Source: UKL13-2 sp036394575
Lineage (GTDB): Bacteria; Pseudomonadota; Gammaproteobacteria; Burkholderiales; Usitatibacteraceae
Assembly (NCBI GenBank): GCA_036394575.1
Contig: DASWEY010000069.1
Coordinates: 21,451 to 85,450 of the forward strand
Direction: 5' to 3'
DNA length: 64,000 bases
The stretch's first letter is position 1. Each line of letters begins with the position of its first letter. The notes below the pieces were generated by a model. The model was not told where the DNA came from and did not search any database. It worked only from the letters and a program-made list of their open reading frames with translations. The position numbers and the translations under genes were made by a program. Below, piece by piece: positions 35,025-44,136 of this stretch.

Positions 35025-35942
35025 ATGGACCGTTTCAAGGCGCTGCAAACGTTTCTGGACGTCGCCAAGTCGGAGAGCTTGTCGGCGGTAGCCCGCGAGG
35101 AGGGCGTGACGCCGGCGATGGTCGGGCGGCGCATTGACCAGCTTGAGCAGCAGCTGGGAGTCAAGCTGTTCAAGCGTTCCACCCGCAAGATTACACTGAC
35201 CTCGGAAGGGGCGGCGTTTTTCGAGGATGTACGCAATATTCTCAATGAATTGCGTGCCGCCGAAGAATCGCTTTCCCTGGGAGCGAAAAGCGCCACCGGA
35301 CGCCTGGTGGTGTCGGCGCCCACGGCCTTCGGCCGCAAGCATATCGCGCCCCATCTGCCGGCCTTCATTGCCGCGCATCCGAACCTGGCGGTGACGCTGC
35401 ACTTGTCCGAGCGCATTGTTGACCTCAAGAATGAGCGCGTCGATCTTGCGATCCGTATTGCCGACCTGAAAAATGCCGATCTCATCGCCAACCGGTTGGC
35501 GCGCAACCATCGGGTGGTGGTGGCGGCGCCGGACTATATCAAGCGACACGGCAAGCCGACGGTGCTTGGCGATCTTGCCCAGCATAATTGCCTGGTGACC
35601 GCGACCGAGGAGGGGCTCTCGGACAGCTGGTCGTTTCGGGACGCCGCCGGCAAAAGCGTCTCGGTCAGGGTGGCGGGTCATCTGCACTGCAACGATGGCG
35701 AGGTCCTGACGCGCTGGGCGCTCGCCGGCCAAGGGCTGGCGTGGCGCAGCGCCTGGGAGGTTTCCGAAGAAATCGAGAAGGGGCGGTTGGTCGAAGTGCT
35801 GCCGAAATTCGCCGCCCCGGGCAATGATATTTACGCCGTCTACTCCGACCGCAAGTTCCTGCCGGCCAAGGTCCGCGTGTTCATCGATTTCATGAAGAAG
35901 GCGTTCGGCGACCCGCCGTATTGGGAGCCGCGCAAGAAATAA
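35025..35942 (+). CDS. LysR-family transcriptional regulator
   Basis: 305 residues. N-terminal winged helix (MDRFKALQTFLDVAKSESLS onward) and a C-terminal ligand-binding domain. A GGAGGAG ribosome site lies 11 bases before the ATG. It is divergent from aceB, the usual arrangement for a LysR regulator and its target, so control of malate synthase is a reasonable inference. Its closest look-alikes are CrgA-type regulators; the effector cannot be read from sequence. Confidence 0.92.
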   Translation: MDRFKALQTFLDVAKSESLSAVAREEGVTPAMVGRRIDQLEQQLGVKLFKRSTRKITLTSEGAAFFEDVRNILNELRAAEESLSLGAKSATGRLVVSAPTAFGRKHIAPHLPAFIAAHPNLAVTLHLSERIVDLKNERVDLAIRIADLKNADLIANRLARNHRVVVAAPDYIKRHGKPTVLGDLAQHNCLVTATEEGLSDSWSFRDAAGKSVSVRVAGHLHCNDGEVLTRWALAGQGLAWRSAWEVSEEIEKGRLVEVLPKFAAPGNDIYAVYSDRKFLPAKVRVFIDFMKKAFGDPPYWEPRKK

Positions 35943-35980
35943 ACGACGCAGTCGGGCGGCGCTGTCAATCGGTCAATGCA

Positions 35981-37903
35981 TCAACGCGATTCGGCCTCGC
36001 GCAACTGCTCCTGCTTGTGACGCGGCAGCGGATGCGGGTTCGGCGCGACTGGCGCCGCAGCAGGCGGCGCTGCGGCGGGTGCCGGTGCCGCGGGCTCGAC
36101 GCGCGGCGGACGGTTCTCGATGGGACGCCCGGCCACCGGTGCACGATTGATTTTTGCCGGGCGCACCGCTTCCGGCGCGCGGCCATTGGTTTGCTCTTCG
36201 CGGCCGGGTGATCGCTGCGGCCGCTGCCCGCGCTGCTCACCGGGTTCAAAGTTGCGCGGCCCGCGCATCCGCGCATTCTCGTTCGGTATGGCTCCTGTTT
36301 CGCGCGGCGGGATCGCATTCGGCCGTGCATTGCCGCCGGAAGGGTTGTTTTGCGGTACCGTCGCCGGTGCAGGCGCCGGCGTGGACGAAATTACCGGTGC
36401 CGGCGTTGTCGGCAGTGGCGCGCGGCGCGGTTCCTGCCACGGCGAGCCGCGTCGCGGGTCCCCGCTCTGCTGCGGGGGCCGGCCGGCCGCGCCGGCCGGC
36501 GGCGCGAATTGTGGCGTGTAAGACGGCGCAACCGGTTGTGGCCGTGCTACCGCTGTTGGAGGTGCCTGTGGCGCCGGCGTTGCCGCCTGCTGCAATGCGC
36601 GGGCACGCAGATTGGTCCAGGTGCTGCCCGATGGCAGAACCGGTGCGGTGACCACGGGGTGTGAACTCACCTGGGCAGGATTGATCCTGATGGTGTTGGC
36701 CTGGATTGGCCGCGAACTGACAAACGCCCTGCCGCTGACGAAGGTCGCGCCGGGGGCCTGATTGGCGTAGCGGGCCGGTGGATTGATGATGGTCACATTG
36801 TTGGTAATATGATTGATATTGCGAATATAGGTAATGTTGCTGGTGTAGGTGGGGATGTAGTGTTCGCGCGGCGCCAGCGGAAACCAGCCGACCGAGGGGC
36901 CCACCGAGACCGAGACGCTTACACCGGGTCGTTCCCCCATCCAGCCGACCAGTGCGGGCGCATAAACGGGGCGCCTGACATAGGTACCCGGCCACCAGGC
37001 CCAGCGGACGCCGATCTGTACCCAACGGCCATAGTGAAACGGGGTGAACCCCCAGGGTGCATCGTCCACCCAGGTCCAGCCCCAGGGGTTGACGTAGGCC
37101 CAGGAACCATAACGGTACGGCGTCCAGCCGGCGGCTACCACGCGTGGTGTCCACACGCGCCCGTACTCCCGGTCGTCTACCCAGTCGCCATAGGCATCGA
37201 GGTCTTCATACCCGGTCATATAGGGTGAAACGCTTTGCTCGCGCACATAGCGCCTGTGGGTCTCGTCCCAACGCAGATCGCGTGCCTCGGCCCAGCGATC
37301 GAACCCGGACTCGGCCGCGTTCTCGAAGCGCAAATCGGTGGCACCGTTGCCGGCGCGCACCAGCAGGGCCTTGCCGGCGTCGATGTTGAGTGTATTGCCA
37401 TCCCCCTCGTAGCGGGCGCGGCCGGCGAAGACGGCGATGCGACTGTGGGTCCCATCCTGGTCGGTATCGATGCGGTAACGGCCGTTGCTATCGATCACAA
37501 AGCGGCCCTCGCTGGTATCGATACGGATGTGGTCCCGATAGTCGTCGCCATAATTGCGGGTGCGGATATTGAGCGTGCCGCGCTGCAGATACATATCGAC
37601 GTTGTCGTCGCCGATGCTGACGAAATCGAGAATCGTGTTGTCGTCGATGCGCAGTGCCGACGCCCCGATCTGTACTTCGGCGCGGCCCTGGCCGGCCGTC
37701 CACAGCGAATTTTCGCTGGTTACCGGGAAATTCAGCCGCGCCGGCGCCCAACCTTCCTCGCGGTCGGCGTAAAACGAAGTCTCACCCTCGACGAAGCCGA
37801 TGCGACCGACGCGGCTGGGTGGATCAGCCCAAGCCAGAGTGCCGGCGGCGGCCCAGACGGCGATGCACAGTCGGGCAAACCGGGTCAGCAGAAACTTGTT
37901 CAT
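35981..37903 (-). CDS. Exported FecR/DUF6600-like protein with Pro/Ala-rich tail
   Basis: About 640 residues. A signal peptide (MNKFLLTRFARLCIAVWAAAGTLAWA) is followed by a FecR-like beta domain (about residues 30-200) and a Trp/Tyr/Gly-rich section (YGSWAYVNPWGWTWVDD) typical of DUF6600 proteins. From about residue 370 the chain is low-complexity: Asn/Thr/Ile-rich, then Pro/Ala/Gln/Arg-rich to the end. An AAGGAG site six bases before the ATG fixes the start; a TTG two codons upstream is less likely. The role is unknown; the tail suggests a surface or wall-associated location. A GTTAAAC motif shared with the VIT operon lies upstream. Confidence 0.78.
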   Translation of the reverse strand: MNKFLLTRFARLCIAVWAAAGTLAWADPPSRVGRIGFVEGETSFYADREEGWAPARLNFPVTSENSLWTAGQGRAEVQIGASALRIDDNTILDFVSIGDDNVDMYLQRGTLNIRTRNYGDDYRDHIRIDTSEGRFVIDSNGRYRIDTDQDGTHSRIAVFAGRARYEGDGNTLNIDAGKALLVRAGNGATDLRFENAAESGFDRWAEARDLRWDETHRRYVREQSVSPYMTGYEDLDAYGDWVDDREYGRVWTPRVVAAGWTPYRYGSWAYVNPWGWTWVDDAPWGFTPFHYGRWVQIGVRWAWWPGTYVRRPVYAPALVGWMGERPGVSVSVSVGPSVGWFPLAPREHYIPTYTSNITYIRNINHITNNVTIINPPARYANQAPGATFVSGRAFVSSRPIQANTIRINPAQVSSHPVVTAPVLPSGSTWTNLRARALQQAATPAPQAPPTAVARPQPVAPSYTPQFAPPAGAAGRPPQQSGDPRRGSPWQEPRRAPLPTTPAPVISSTPAPAPATVPQNNPSGGNARPNAIPPRETGAIPNENARMRGPRNFEPGEQRGQRPQRSPGREEQTNGRAPEAVRPAKINRAPVAGRPIENRPPRVEPAAPAPAAAPPAAAPVAPNPHPLPRHKQEQLREAESR

Positions 37904-37948
37904 TTGCAACTCCTTGGCGAGCGTAACGGCAGCTCCATGATCGGATCA

Positions 37949-37961
37949 ACGGTTAAACCGG
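37949..37961 (-). promoter_or_regulatory. GTTAAAC motif upstream of the DUF6600-like gene
   Basis: ACGGTTAAACCGG on the plus strand, about 46 bases upstream of the start codon. The same core occurs twice before the VIT-domain gene (54512-54548). It is a possible recognition element of one of the local ECF sigma factors. Confidence 0.3.
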
Positions 37962-38180
37962 GCAATCGTTGACGGTGGCCGCGATCGGGGAATGTGTCAA
38001 CTTGTAAATGACTATGCCGGAAAAACGAAATTCATGAGAATATACGCGGGCTTATGGCAAGTTCGTAAGTTACATCCTGAGGCAGTTGTTGTAGTTTAAA
38101 GGCAGCGCATCGAGGGTGGGTATCGCCCTCTAAAAAAATAGTATCTGGCGCCCGTCAAAAATTCAGCCGAGAGTTGTGCG

Positions 38181-41100
38181 ATGGACTTGAAAACCGTTTT
38201 TACGAAAACCGCCAAGGGCGTTACCCAGGTCAATCAAAAGACCCAGTCGCTATCGAAGGATCTGATGAAGGTCCTGAAGGTCATCGACGGCAAATCCACT
38301 ATCGGGGAGCTGGCTGACAAAGCGGACCTTGCTTCGCCAGCGGTGGAAAAACTGCTCGTGCAGCTACAGAAGGACGGCTTCGCCAAGGTTTTCGAAGTTA
38401 AACAGGATATCCCGCTGACCGATTTTGGCGGCGATGATGATTTCGACTTCACTACGCCAGTCAAGCGCGCGGCGCCGGCGAGCAGCGTCGGCTTCGGGCC
38501 GTCCCCGCATCGTAAAACCGCAGCCGATGATCAGGTTGCGCGCGCCGAGCCCGCGTCCGGGCGTGCGGCACCCAGGATTGACGAGGCCGCAGTGGCCGCC
38601 GAGCGGGCTGCCGCGCGCGCGGCCGAGATCGCAGCGGCACAGGCGGCGCAGGCGCAGGCGCGTGCCCGTGCCGAGCGCGAAGCGCAGGTGCGCGCACGTC
38701 TGGAAGTTGAAGCGCGCGCACGCAAGGAAGCCGAGCTGCGCGCCATGGAAGAGGCCAAACGCGCGCAGGAAGCCTCGGAACGCGCCCGCGCCGACCTCGA
38801 GGCGAAGGTGGCTGCCGAAAAGAAACAGCGCGAATCCCAGTTGGATACACACTCGCGGATGACGCAGGAGCAACTGGCGAAAGAGGCCGAGCAGCAGAAG
38901 ATGCTGGCGGCGGCACGGGCCAAGGCGGAAACGGAGGCGCAGGCCCTGGCGGCGGCGCGGGCCAGGGCGGAGGCGGAGGCCAAGGCCCTGGCAGAGGCGC
39001 GCGCGCAGGCGGATGTCGCGGCACAGAAACAGAAACAGGAATTCGAGTCTGCCCAGCGCGACTTGCGCCAGCAGCTCAAGGCGGAAATCGAAGCGCAGGT
39101 GCGGGCCGAGATGGAAACCATGCTGAAGAGCGACATCGAGGAAAGTGCGCGCGGCGAGGTTGAGGCGGCGGTGCTGCAAGGCGCCCAGGAAGACGCGCGC
39201 CGCATGCTTGAGGAGCGTCTGGCGCAGGAGCGCGATACGCTGGCCCGCGCAGAAACCGAGGCCAAGAATCGTGCCGAGATCGATGCCAAGCGCATGCTGG
39301 CCGAGCAGGAGGCCAAAATCCGTGCGGAGATGGAGTTGCGCATCGCCGTGATCAGCAAGGAAAAGGAACGTGCCGAAGCCGAGACGCGACGCATGGCCGA
39401 GCAGCAGGCGGCAGCGGCGGCAAAAGCATCGGCGGAACTGGCCACGCGCCTGAAGGCCGAGGAGGAAGCGCGTGCACTGGTGGAATCGCAGGCCAGGGCG
39501 CAGCGTTTGCGCCTGGAGGCGAGGGCACGCGAAGAAGCCGAAGAGCGTGCACGCGTCGAAGCCGAAATGGCGGCCAGACTGGCGGCCGAAAAGGAAGCGA
39601 CCATTCGCGCGCGCGCACAGGCGCTGATCGAGCAGGAATTGCGTGAAAAAGCCGAGCGCGAGGGCCAGGTCGAACTGGAAGCCGAGCGCCGTGCGCGCGG
39701 GGAGGCCGAGCAAAAAGCCTTGCGCGAAGCCAAGGCCCGTGAAGTCGCGTCGCGCGCCATTTCCGAGCATGCCGCCGAGCGTGAGCGCATCGAACGCGAG
39801 GCCGAGGAACGGGTGCTTGAAGAGCGCGCGTTGCGCCAGAAGGCCGAAAAGAAATCGCGGCGCGATGAAGAAGCGGAAGCGGCGTCGCGTGCTGCCCAGG
39901 TGGCGCGCCTGCGCGAGTTGCAGGAGCAGGCCGAGCGAGCGAGCGGGCAGGGCGAAGCGGATGACAAACCCAAGCGGCGCGGACCGCGTAAGCAGCGCCA
40001 TTTATTTCGCTGGGCCATGACCGGCCTGGTCGGGGCGCTGGTATTGGCCGTGGTGCTGGTCCAGGTGGTGCCCCTGCAGGCGGTGAATGCGCGCCTGGAG
40101 AAATCGCTGGCGGGCTGGGTTCACGACGATGTGAGTTCCAGCAATTTGCGTGTCAGCCTGTTTCCGCGCCCGCATCTCAAGCTTGACCAGCTTGCGCTCG
40201 GCAAGCTGCTGGATGCGAAGGCAAGCAGCGGCACGATCTACATGGACCTGACAGCCCTGTTCGGCGATCGGTTCATTATCGATACCGTCGAATTGAGCGG
40301 GGTCACCGTGTCCGCCGAGGCGCTGGCACGCGCCCCGCAATGGGGGGCTGCGGCAGGGCCTGGGGCAACAATTGAAATCGGCCGGGTCGTGCTCAAGGAT
40401 GTGAAGCTCGAAGTTGCCGGTGTGACCATGGACGCCTTCGATGCCGATCTCCGATTCGACAAGGCGGGCGTCCTCACCAAGGCGGCGTTGCGTGCCGGCA
40501 GCAAATGGACTCTGGATCTGGCGCCGGACAAGACCCCTGCGGCCGATGGCACCATCCCCGCCGGCGCCTGGAAGGTGGACTTTTCCGCCCAGGGAACCAA
40601 GCTCCCCATCGGTCCGGAGTTTCCGATTACCGACCTCAAGGGCAAGGGTAGCCTTACGGGTTCGGAAATCAGCTTCCCCCTGCTGGAGATAAAACTGCTG
40701 GAAGGATCCGGCACGGGCAGCTTCCGCGCCGACTGGAAGCAGGGCATCAACTTCAGCGCCGATATGAAACTGCAAAAAATCAAGCTCGATGAACTGGCCG
40801 CATTGTTTACGCGCAATATCGGCATGAGCGGGCGCATGGAGGGCGAATTTTCCGTATCGGGGTCGGCAGCTACGCTCGGCGCGATACTCGATCGTCCTAA
40901 AATTTCGGGCAGTTTTGCCCTGAAGGACGGCTCGATCAGCAATATCGATCTGGTCCAGGCGATGCGCTCGCCCGACAGCGGCGGTCGCGGCGGTCAATCC
41001 AAATTTACCGAGCTCACCGGTCAGCTGAATGTGGCCGATGGCGTGATCCGCTACGAGAAGCTCAAGCTCACCGGGGGCGTTCTGCTGGCCAATGGCACGG

Positions 41101-41234
41101 TGGTGGTGGGCTACGATAAGGGTGCGCTGTCCGGCAATATCGTGTCGGAAATCCGCTCCAAGGTCGCGCAGGATCGCGCGGCATTCGGCCTGGCCGGTAG
41201 TGTGGCGCGCCCGATGTTGAAGCGAGGCGGCTAG
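38181..41234 (+). CDS. Winged-helix/coiled-coil protein fused to a periplasmic AsmA domain
   Basis: 1017 residues in an unusual order. Residues 1-76 form a helical domain with a winged-helix look (VLKVIDGKSTIGELADKAD, then SPAVEKLLVQLQKDGFAKVF). Residues about 120-593 are an almost uninterrupted Ala/Glu/Arg/Lys coiled coil. One membrane helix follows (about 608-630, ending in VVPLQAVN), then an AsmA-type domain to the C-terminus (ALGKLLDAK, TIYMDLTALFGD, SGVTVSAEALARAP). The topology would place the long coiled coil in the cytoplasm and the AsmA part in the periplasm. The gene has a 277-base divergent spacer upstream and precedes an ABC exporter. Role unknown; a link between cytoplasm and envelope lipid transport is only a guess. 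Confidence 0.85.
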   Translation: MDLKTVFTKTAKGVTQVNQKTQSLSKDLMKVLKVIDGKSTIGELADKADLASPAVEKLLVQLQKDGFAKVFEVKQDIPLTDFGGDDDFDFTTPVKRAAPASSVGFGPSPHRKTAADDQVARAEPASGRAAPRIDEAAVAAERAAARAAEIAAAQAAQAQARARAEREAQVRARLEVEARARKEAELRAMEEAKRAQEASERARADLEAKVAAEKKQRESQLDTHSRMTQEQLAKEAEQQKMLAAARAKAETEAQALAAARARAEAEAKALAEARAQADVAAQKQKQEFESAQRDLRQQLKAEIEAQVRAEMETMLKSDIEESARGEVEAAVLQGAQEDARRMLEERLAQERDTLARAETEAKNRAEIDAKRMLAEQEAKIRAEMELRIAVISKEKERAEAETRRMAEQQAAAAAKASAELATRLKAEEEARALVESQARAQRLRLEARAREEAEERARVEAEMAARLAAEKEATIRARAQALIEQELREKAEREGQVELEAERRARGEAEQKALREAKAREVASRAISEHAAERERIEREAEERVLEERALRQKAEKKSRRDEEAEAASRAAQVARLRELQEQAERASGQGEADDKPKRRGPRKQRHLFRWAMTGLVGALVLAVVLVQVVPLQAVNARLEKSLAGWVHDDVSSSNLRVSLFPRPHLKLDQLALGKLLDAKASSGTIYMDLTALFGDRFIIDTVELSGVTVSAEALARAPQWGAAAGPGATIEIGRVVLKDVKLEVAGVTMDAFDADLRFDKAGVLTKAALRAGSKWTLDLAPDKTPAADGTIPAGAWKVDFSAQGTKLPIGPEFPITDLKGKGSLTGSEISFPLLEIKLLEGSGTGSFRADWKQGINFSADMKLQKIKLDELAALFTRNIGMSGRMEGEFSVSGSAATLGAILDRPKISGSFALKDGSISNIDLVQAMRSPDSGGRGGQSKFTELTGQLNVADGVIRYEKLKLTGGVLLANGTVVVGYDKGALSGNIVSEIRSKVAQDRAAFGLAGSVARPMLKRGG

Positions 41235-41290
41235 ACGGTTCGCAGAATCCGCGCACAGCAGGGGAGCACCGGGGGCGGTAGTAGAATGGC

Positions 41291-43108
41291 ATGGTGAGTT
41301 CACCTACCGAAACCCTGTCTACCGCCGCATCTCCAGCCGAAACAAAACGCAGCCCCCGGGACCTCCGGAAGCTGGCGGCGCTGATTCGTTTTGTCGCCCC
41401 GTATAAAACCCGCTTCATGTTTGCGATGCTGGCCTTGCTGGCATCGGCGGCCACGGTGCTGTCGATCGGGCAGGGCGTGCGACTGGTCATCGACAAGGGC
41501 TTCTCCTCGGGCAATATCGACATGCTCGACCGCACCCTGCTGGTGCTGCTCGCACTGCTGCTGGTGCTGGGCACCTCGACCTTCCTGCGCTACTACAACA
41601 TCACCTGGGTGGGGCAGCGCGTGGTCGCCGATATTCGCCGCGCGGTTTACGATCATCTGCTGACGTTGTCGCCGACCTTCTTCGAGCGCACCCGCACCGG
41701 CGAAGTCATCTCGCGCCTGACCAATGACGCGACCGCGGTGGAATCCGTGGTCGGCAGCGCGGTCTCGCTGGCGCTGCGCAATATCGTGCTGTTCATCGGC
41801 GGCATGGTGATGCTGTTCATCACCAATGTGAAGCTGACCCTGATCGTGTTGACCGTCATTCCGCTGGTGATGGTGCCGATCCTGGTGCTGGGACGACGGG
41901 TGCGCAAGCTATCGCGGCAGATCACCGACAACACGGCCGAAGCCAGCGCCTATATCGATGAATCCCTGCATGAGATTCGCACCGTACAGGCCTATGCGCA
42001 TGAGACGGTGGATGCCGAACGCTTTGGCCTGCGTGTTGAAAATATTTTCAAGGCAGGCGAAACCAAGGCGCGCTATACCGCCGCCTTGATCGCGGCCGTG
42101 ATCGTGCTGGCATTCGGCGCCATCGCGGTGATCTTGTGGGTGGGCGGGCGCGATGTGTTGAGCGGCAGGATCACCGCCGGAGAACTTTCGCAGTTCGTGT
42201 TTTACGCAATCCTGGTCGCCAACGCGGTGGGCGCCGTTTCCGAAGTGTATGGCGAACTGATGCGCGCCTCGGGTGCCTCCGAACGGCTGATGGAATTGCT
42301 GGCGACCAAATCGGAGATTGCCTCCCCGGTGCAGCCTTTGCCGATGCCAAGCACGGCAGGCAGGGAGCGACGCGGCCGCATCGCCATGGAAAACATCCGC
42401 TTTCATTATCCTTCGCGACCGGAAACGACGGCCCTGCGCGATTTTTCCTTGCAGATCGCGCCCAGCGAAGTGGTGGCTCTGGTGGGGCCTAGCGGGGCCG
42501 GCAAAACCACGGTATTCCAGCTGCTGCTGCGTTTCTACGATCCCGCCGCAGGAACCATCAGGATAGATGGCGTCGATATCCGCATGGCCGATCCGCGCGA
42601 GGTGCGCGAGCGCATTGCCCTGGTGTCGCAGGATGCGGTCATCTTCGCCGCCGACGTCTGGGACAATGTGCGCTACGGCCGGCCCGGCGCCAGCGACGCC
42701 GAGGTGCGCGCCGCCTGCGCGGCCGCCTATGCCCTGGAATTCATCGAGACCATGCCGCAGGGTTTTGACACCCAGCTCGGCGAACGCGGCGTCAAGCTGT
42801 CCGGCGGTCAGCGCCAGCGCATTTCGATCGCGCGTGCTTTTCTCGCCGACCGCGCCATCCTGCTGCTCGATGAAGCGACCTCGGCGCTGGACGCCGAGTC
42901 CGAGCGCATGGTGCAGTTGGCGATGGAGAAATTGATGCAGGGTCGCACCACCCTGATCATCGCGCATCGTCTGGCAACCGTTAAATCGGCCGGTCGCATC
43001 GTGGTGATGGAACAGGGCGCGATCGTCGCCGAGGGCACGCATGACGCCCTGGTGGCCGAAGGCGGGCTGTACGCGCGTCTTGCCGCCCTGCAGTTCAATA
43101 TGACCTGA
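41291..43108 (+). CDS. ABC exporter, fused permease and ATPase (MsbA-like half-transporter)
   Basis: 605 residues. Six membrane helices (about residues 35-320) precede a nucleotide-binding domain with Walker A GPSGAGKTT (399-407), the signature LSGGQRQRI, Walker B ILLLDEATSALD and the switch His in IIAHRLAT. The class includes lipid A/phospholipid flippases and multidrug exporters; the sequence does not distinguish these. It begins 56 bases after the AsmA-fusion gene on the same strand, so they may be cotranscribed. Confidence 0.93.
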   Translation: MVSSPTETLSTAASPAETKRSPRDLRKLAALIRFVAPYKTRFMFAMLALLASAATVLSIGQGVRLVIDKGFSSGNIDMLDRTLLVLLALLLVLGTSTFLRYYNITWVGQRVVADIRRAVYDHLLTLSPTFFERTRTGEVISRLTNDATAVESVVGSAVSLALRNIVLFIGGMVMLFITNVKLTLIVLTVIPLVMVPILVLGRRVRKLSRQITDNTAEASAYIDESLHEIRTVQAYAHETVDAERFGLRVENIFKAGETKARYTAALIAAVIVLAFGAIAVILWVGGRDVLSGRITAGELSQFVFYAILVANAVGAVSEVYGELMRASGASERLMELLATKSEIASPVQPLPMPSTAGRERRGRIAMENIRFHYPSRPETTALRDFSLQIAPSEVVALVGPSGAGKTTVFQLLLRFYDPAAGTIRIDGVDIRMADPREVRERIALVSQDAVIFAADVWDNVRYGRPGASDAEVRAACAAAYALEFIETMPQGFDTQLGERGVKLSGGQRQRISIARAFLADRAILLLDEATSALDAESERMVQLAMEKLMQGRTTLIIAHRLATVKSAGRIVVMEQGAIVAEGTHDALVAEGGLYARLAALQFNMT

Positions 43109-43160
43109 TTGATGCTTCCAGGTCCGGGCGTAAGGCGGGCAGTCGAATTCCCGAGTATTT

Positions 43161-43169
43161 TGCTACACT
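43161..43169 (+). promoter_or_regulatory. Candidate extended -10 element upstream of fpr
   Basis: TGCTACACT, an extended TGn plus TACACT hexamer, about 85 bases before the ferredoxin-NADP reductase start. No clear -35 is seen, which is tolerable for an extended -10 promoter. Confidence 0.3.
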
Positions 43170-43253
43170 ATTGCATCTCTGGTGGCTCGCCCTGAACGCC
43201 GTTGCGTGCGGCAGCACTGTCCAGCCCCGCCCCATATACTGAAGTTTTACATC

Positions 43254-44072
43254 ATGTCCACTGCCGCCGCCCCTCTGCCCGCCGTAACGCCACCGCCGGA
43301 TATACCCACAAAATTTACCGAGGAGCCGGTCGTCTGGCTGCATCGCTGGAACGACGGGTTAATGTCGTTTCGCATCCGCCGCAACCCAGCCTATGCCTTT
43401 ACGCCCGGTCAGTTTGCGCGCATCGGCCTGCGCAAGGCGGATGGGCAGATGGTCTGGCGCGCCTATTCGATCGTCTCGGCACCGGACGAGGCCTTTCTCG
43501 AGTTTTTCCTGGTGGTGGTGCCGACCGGCGAATTTTCCAGCCGTGTGGCGCAGCTGGCGGTGGGCGACACCATGCTGGTGGAAAAATATCCACAGGGTTT
43601 CCTCACTGCCGATCGTTTCAAGAATGGGCGCGACTTGTGGCTGCTGGCCACCGGCACCGGGCTGGCGCCCTATATCTCGATGCTGCGCGACCGCGCGGTG
43701 TGGCAGCAGTTTGCCAATATCGTGGTGGTGGTGTCGGTGCGCGAGCGCTCCGACCTGGGCTATATCGACGAGCTTGAGGGGCTGGCGGCGCGCAGCGGCA
43801 AAGGGGCGCATGGGCGCGCCCGCCTGGTCTTCATCAAAACCCTGACGCGCGAGGCCGCCGATGATGCCTTGCGCGGCCGCATTCCGGCGCTGATCGAATC
43901 CGGCGAACTTGAACAGGCTGCTGGGCTGCCGCTGCGCGATGAAGACTCGCGCTTCATGCTGTGCGGCAATCCAGAAATGGTGGCGAGCATGCGCGCACTG
44001 CTCAAGGCGCGCGGCTTCCGCATGAACCGCAAGCTCGAGCCCGGACACATCATCGTCGAAAATTACTGGTAA
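43254..44072 (+). CDS. fpr: Ferredoxin/flavodoxin-NADP+ reductase
   Basis: 272-residue FAD enzyme that moves electrons between NADPH and ferredoxin or flavodoxin in the cytoplasm, often during oxidative stress. The FAD-binding RAYS motif (residues 69-72, in WRAYSIVSAPDE) and the NADP-binding LLATGTGLAPYISML are intact, and CGNPEMV occurs near the C-terminus. The last residues ENYW resemble the aromatic-ended tail of subclass IA/B bacterial enzymes. The ATG at 43254 fits the family; the frame extends 24 codons upstream through a promoter-like element. Confidence 0.93.
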   Translation: MSTAAAPLPAVTPPPDIPTKFTEEPVVWLHRWNDGLMSFRIRRNPAYAFTPGQFARIGLRKADGQMVWRAYSIVSAPDEAFLEFFLVVVPTGEFSSRVAQLAVGDTMLVEKYPQGFLTADRFKNGRDLWLLATGTGLAPYISMLRDRAVWQQFANIVVVVSVRERSDLGYIDELEGLAARSGKGAHGRARLVFIKTLTREAADDALRGRIPALIESGELEQAAGLPLRDEDSRFMLCGNPEMVASMRALLKARGFRMNRKLEPGHIIVENYW

Positions 44073-44136
44073 GCGACCAGGTGCGGCATCGCGGCCGCGC
44101 CGCGCCGGATGCGGTTTTCGGGAGTAGCATCTGCGC

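Noticed and set aside
38600..39960. Possible tandem DNA repeats in the coiled-coil region
   Set aside because: The repetition is at the protein level (heptads of Ala, Glu, Arg); DNA copies are not near-identical and no fixed unit length recurs.
38364..40001. 545-codon minus-strand frame opposite the coiled-coil gene
   Set aside because: It is the mirror of the Ala/Glu/Arg repeats: low-complexity Leu/Gly/Phe/Arg, no start signal. The plus-strand protein explains the sequence.
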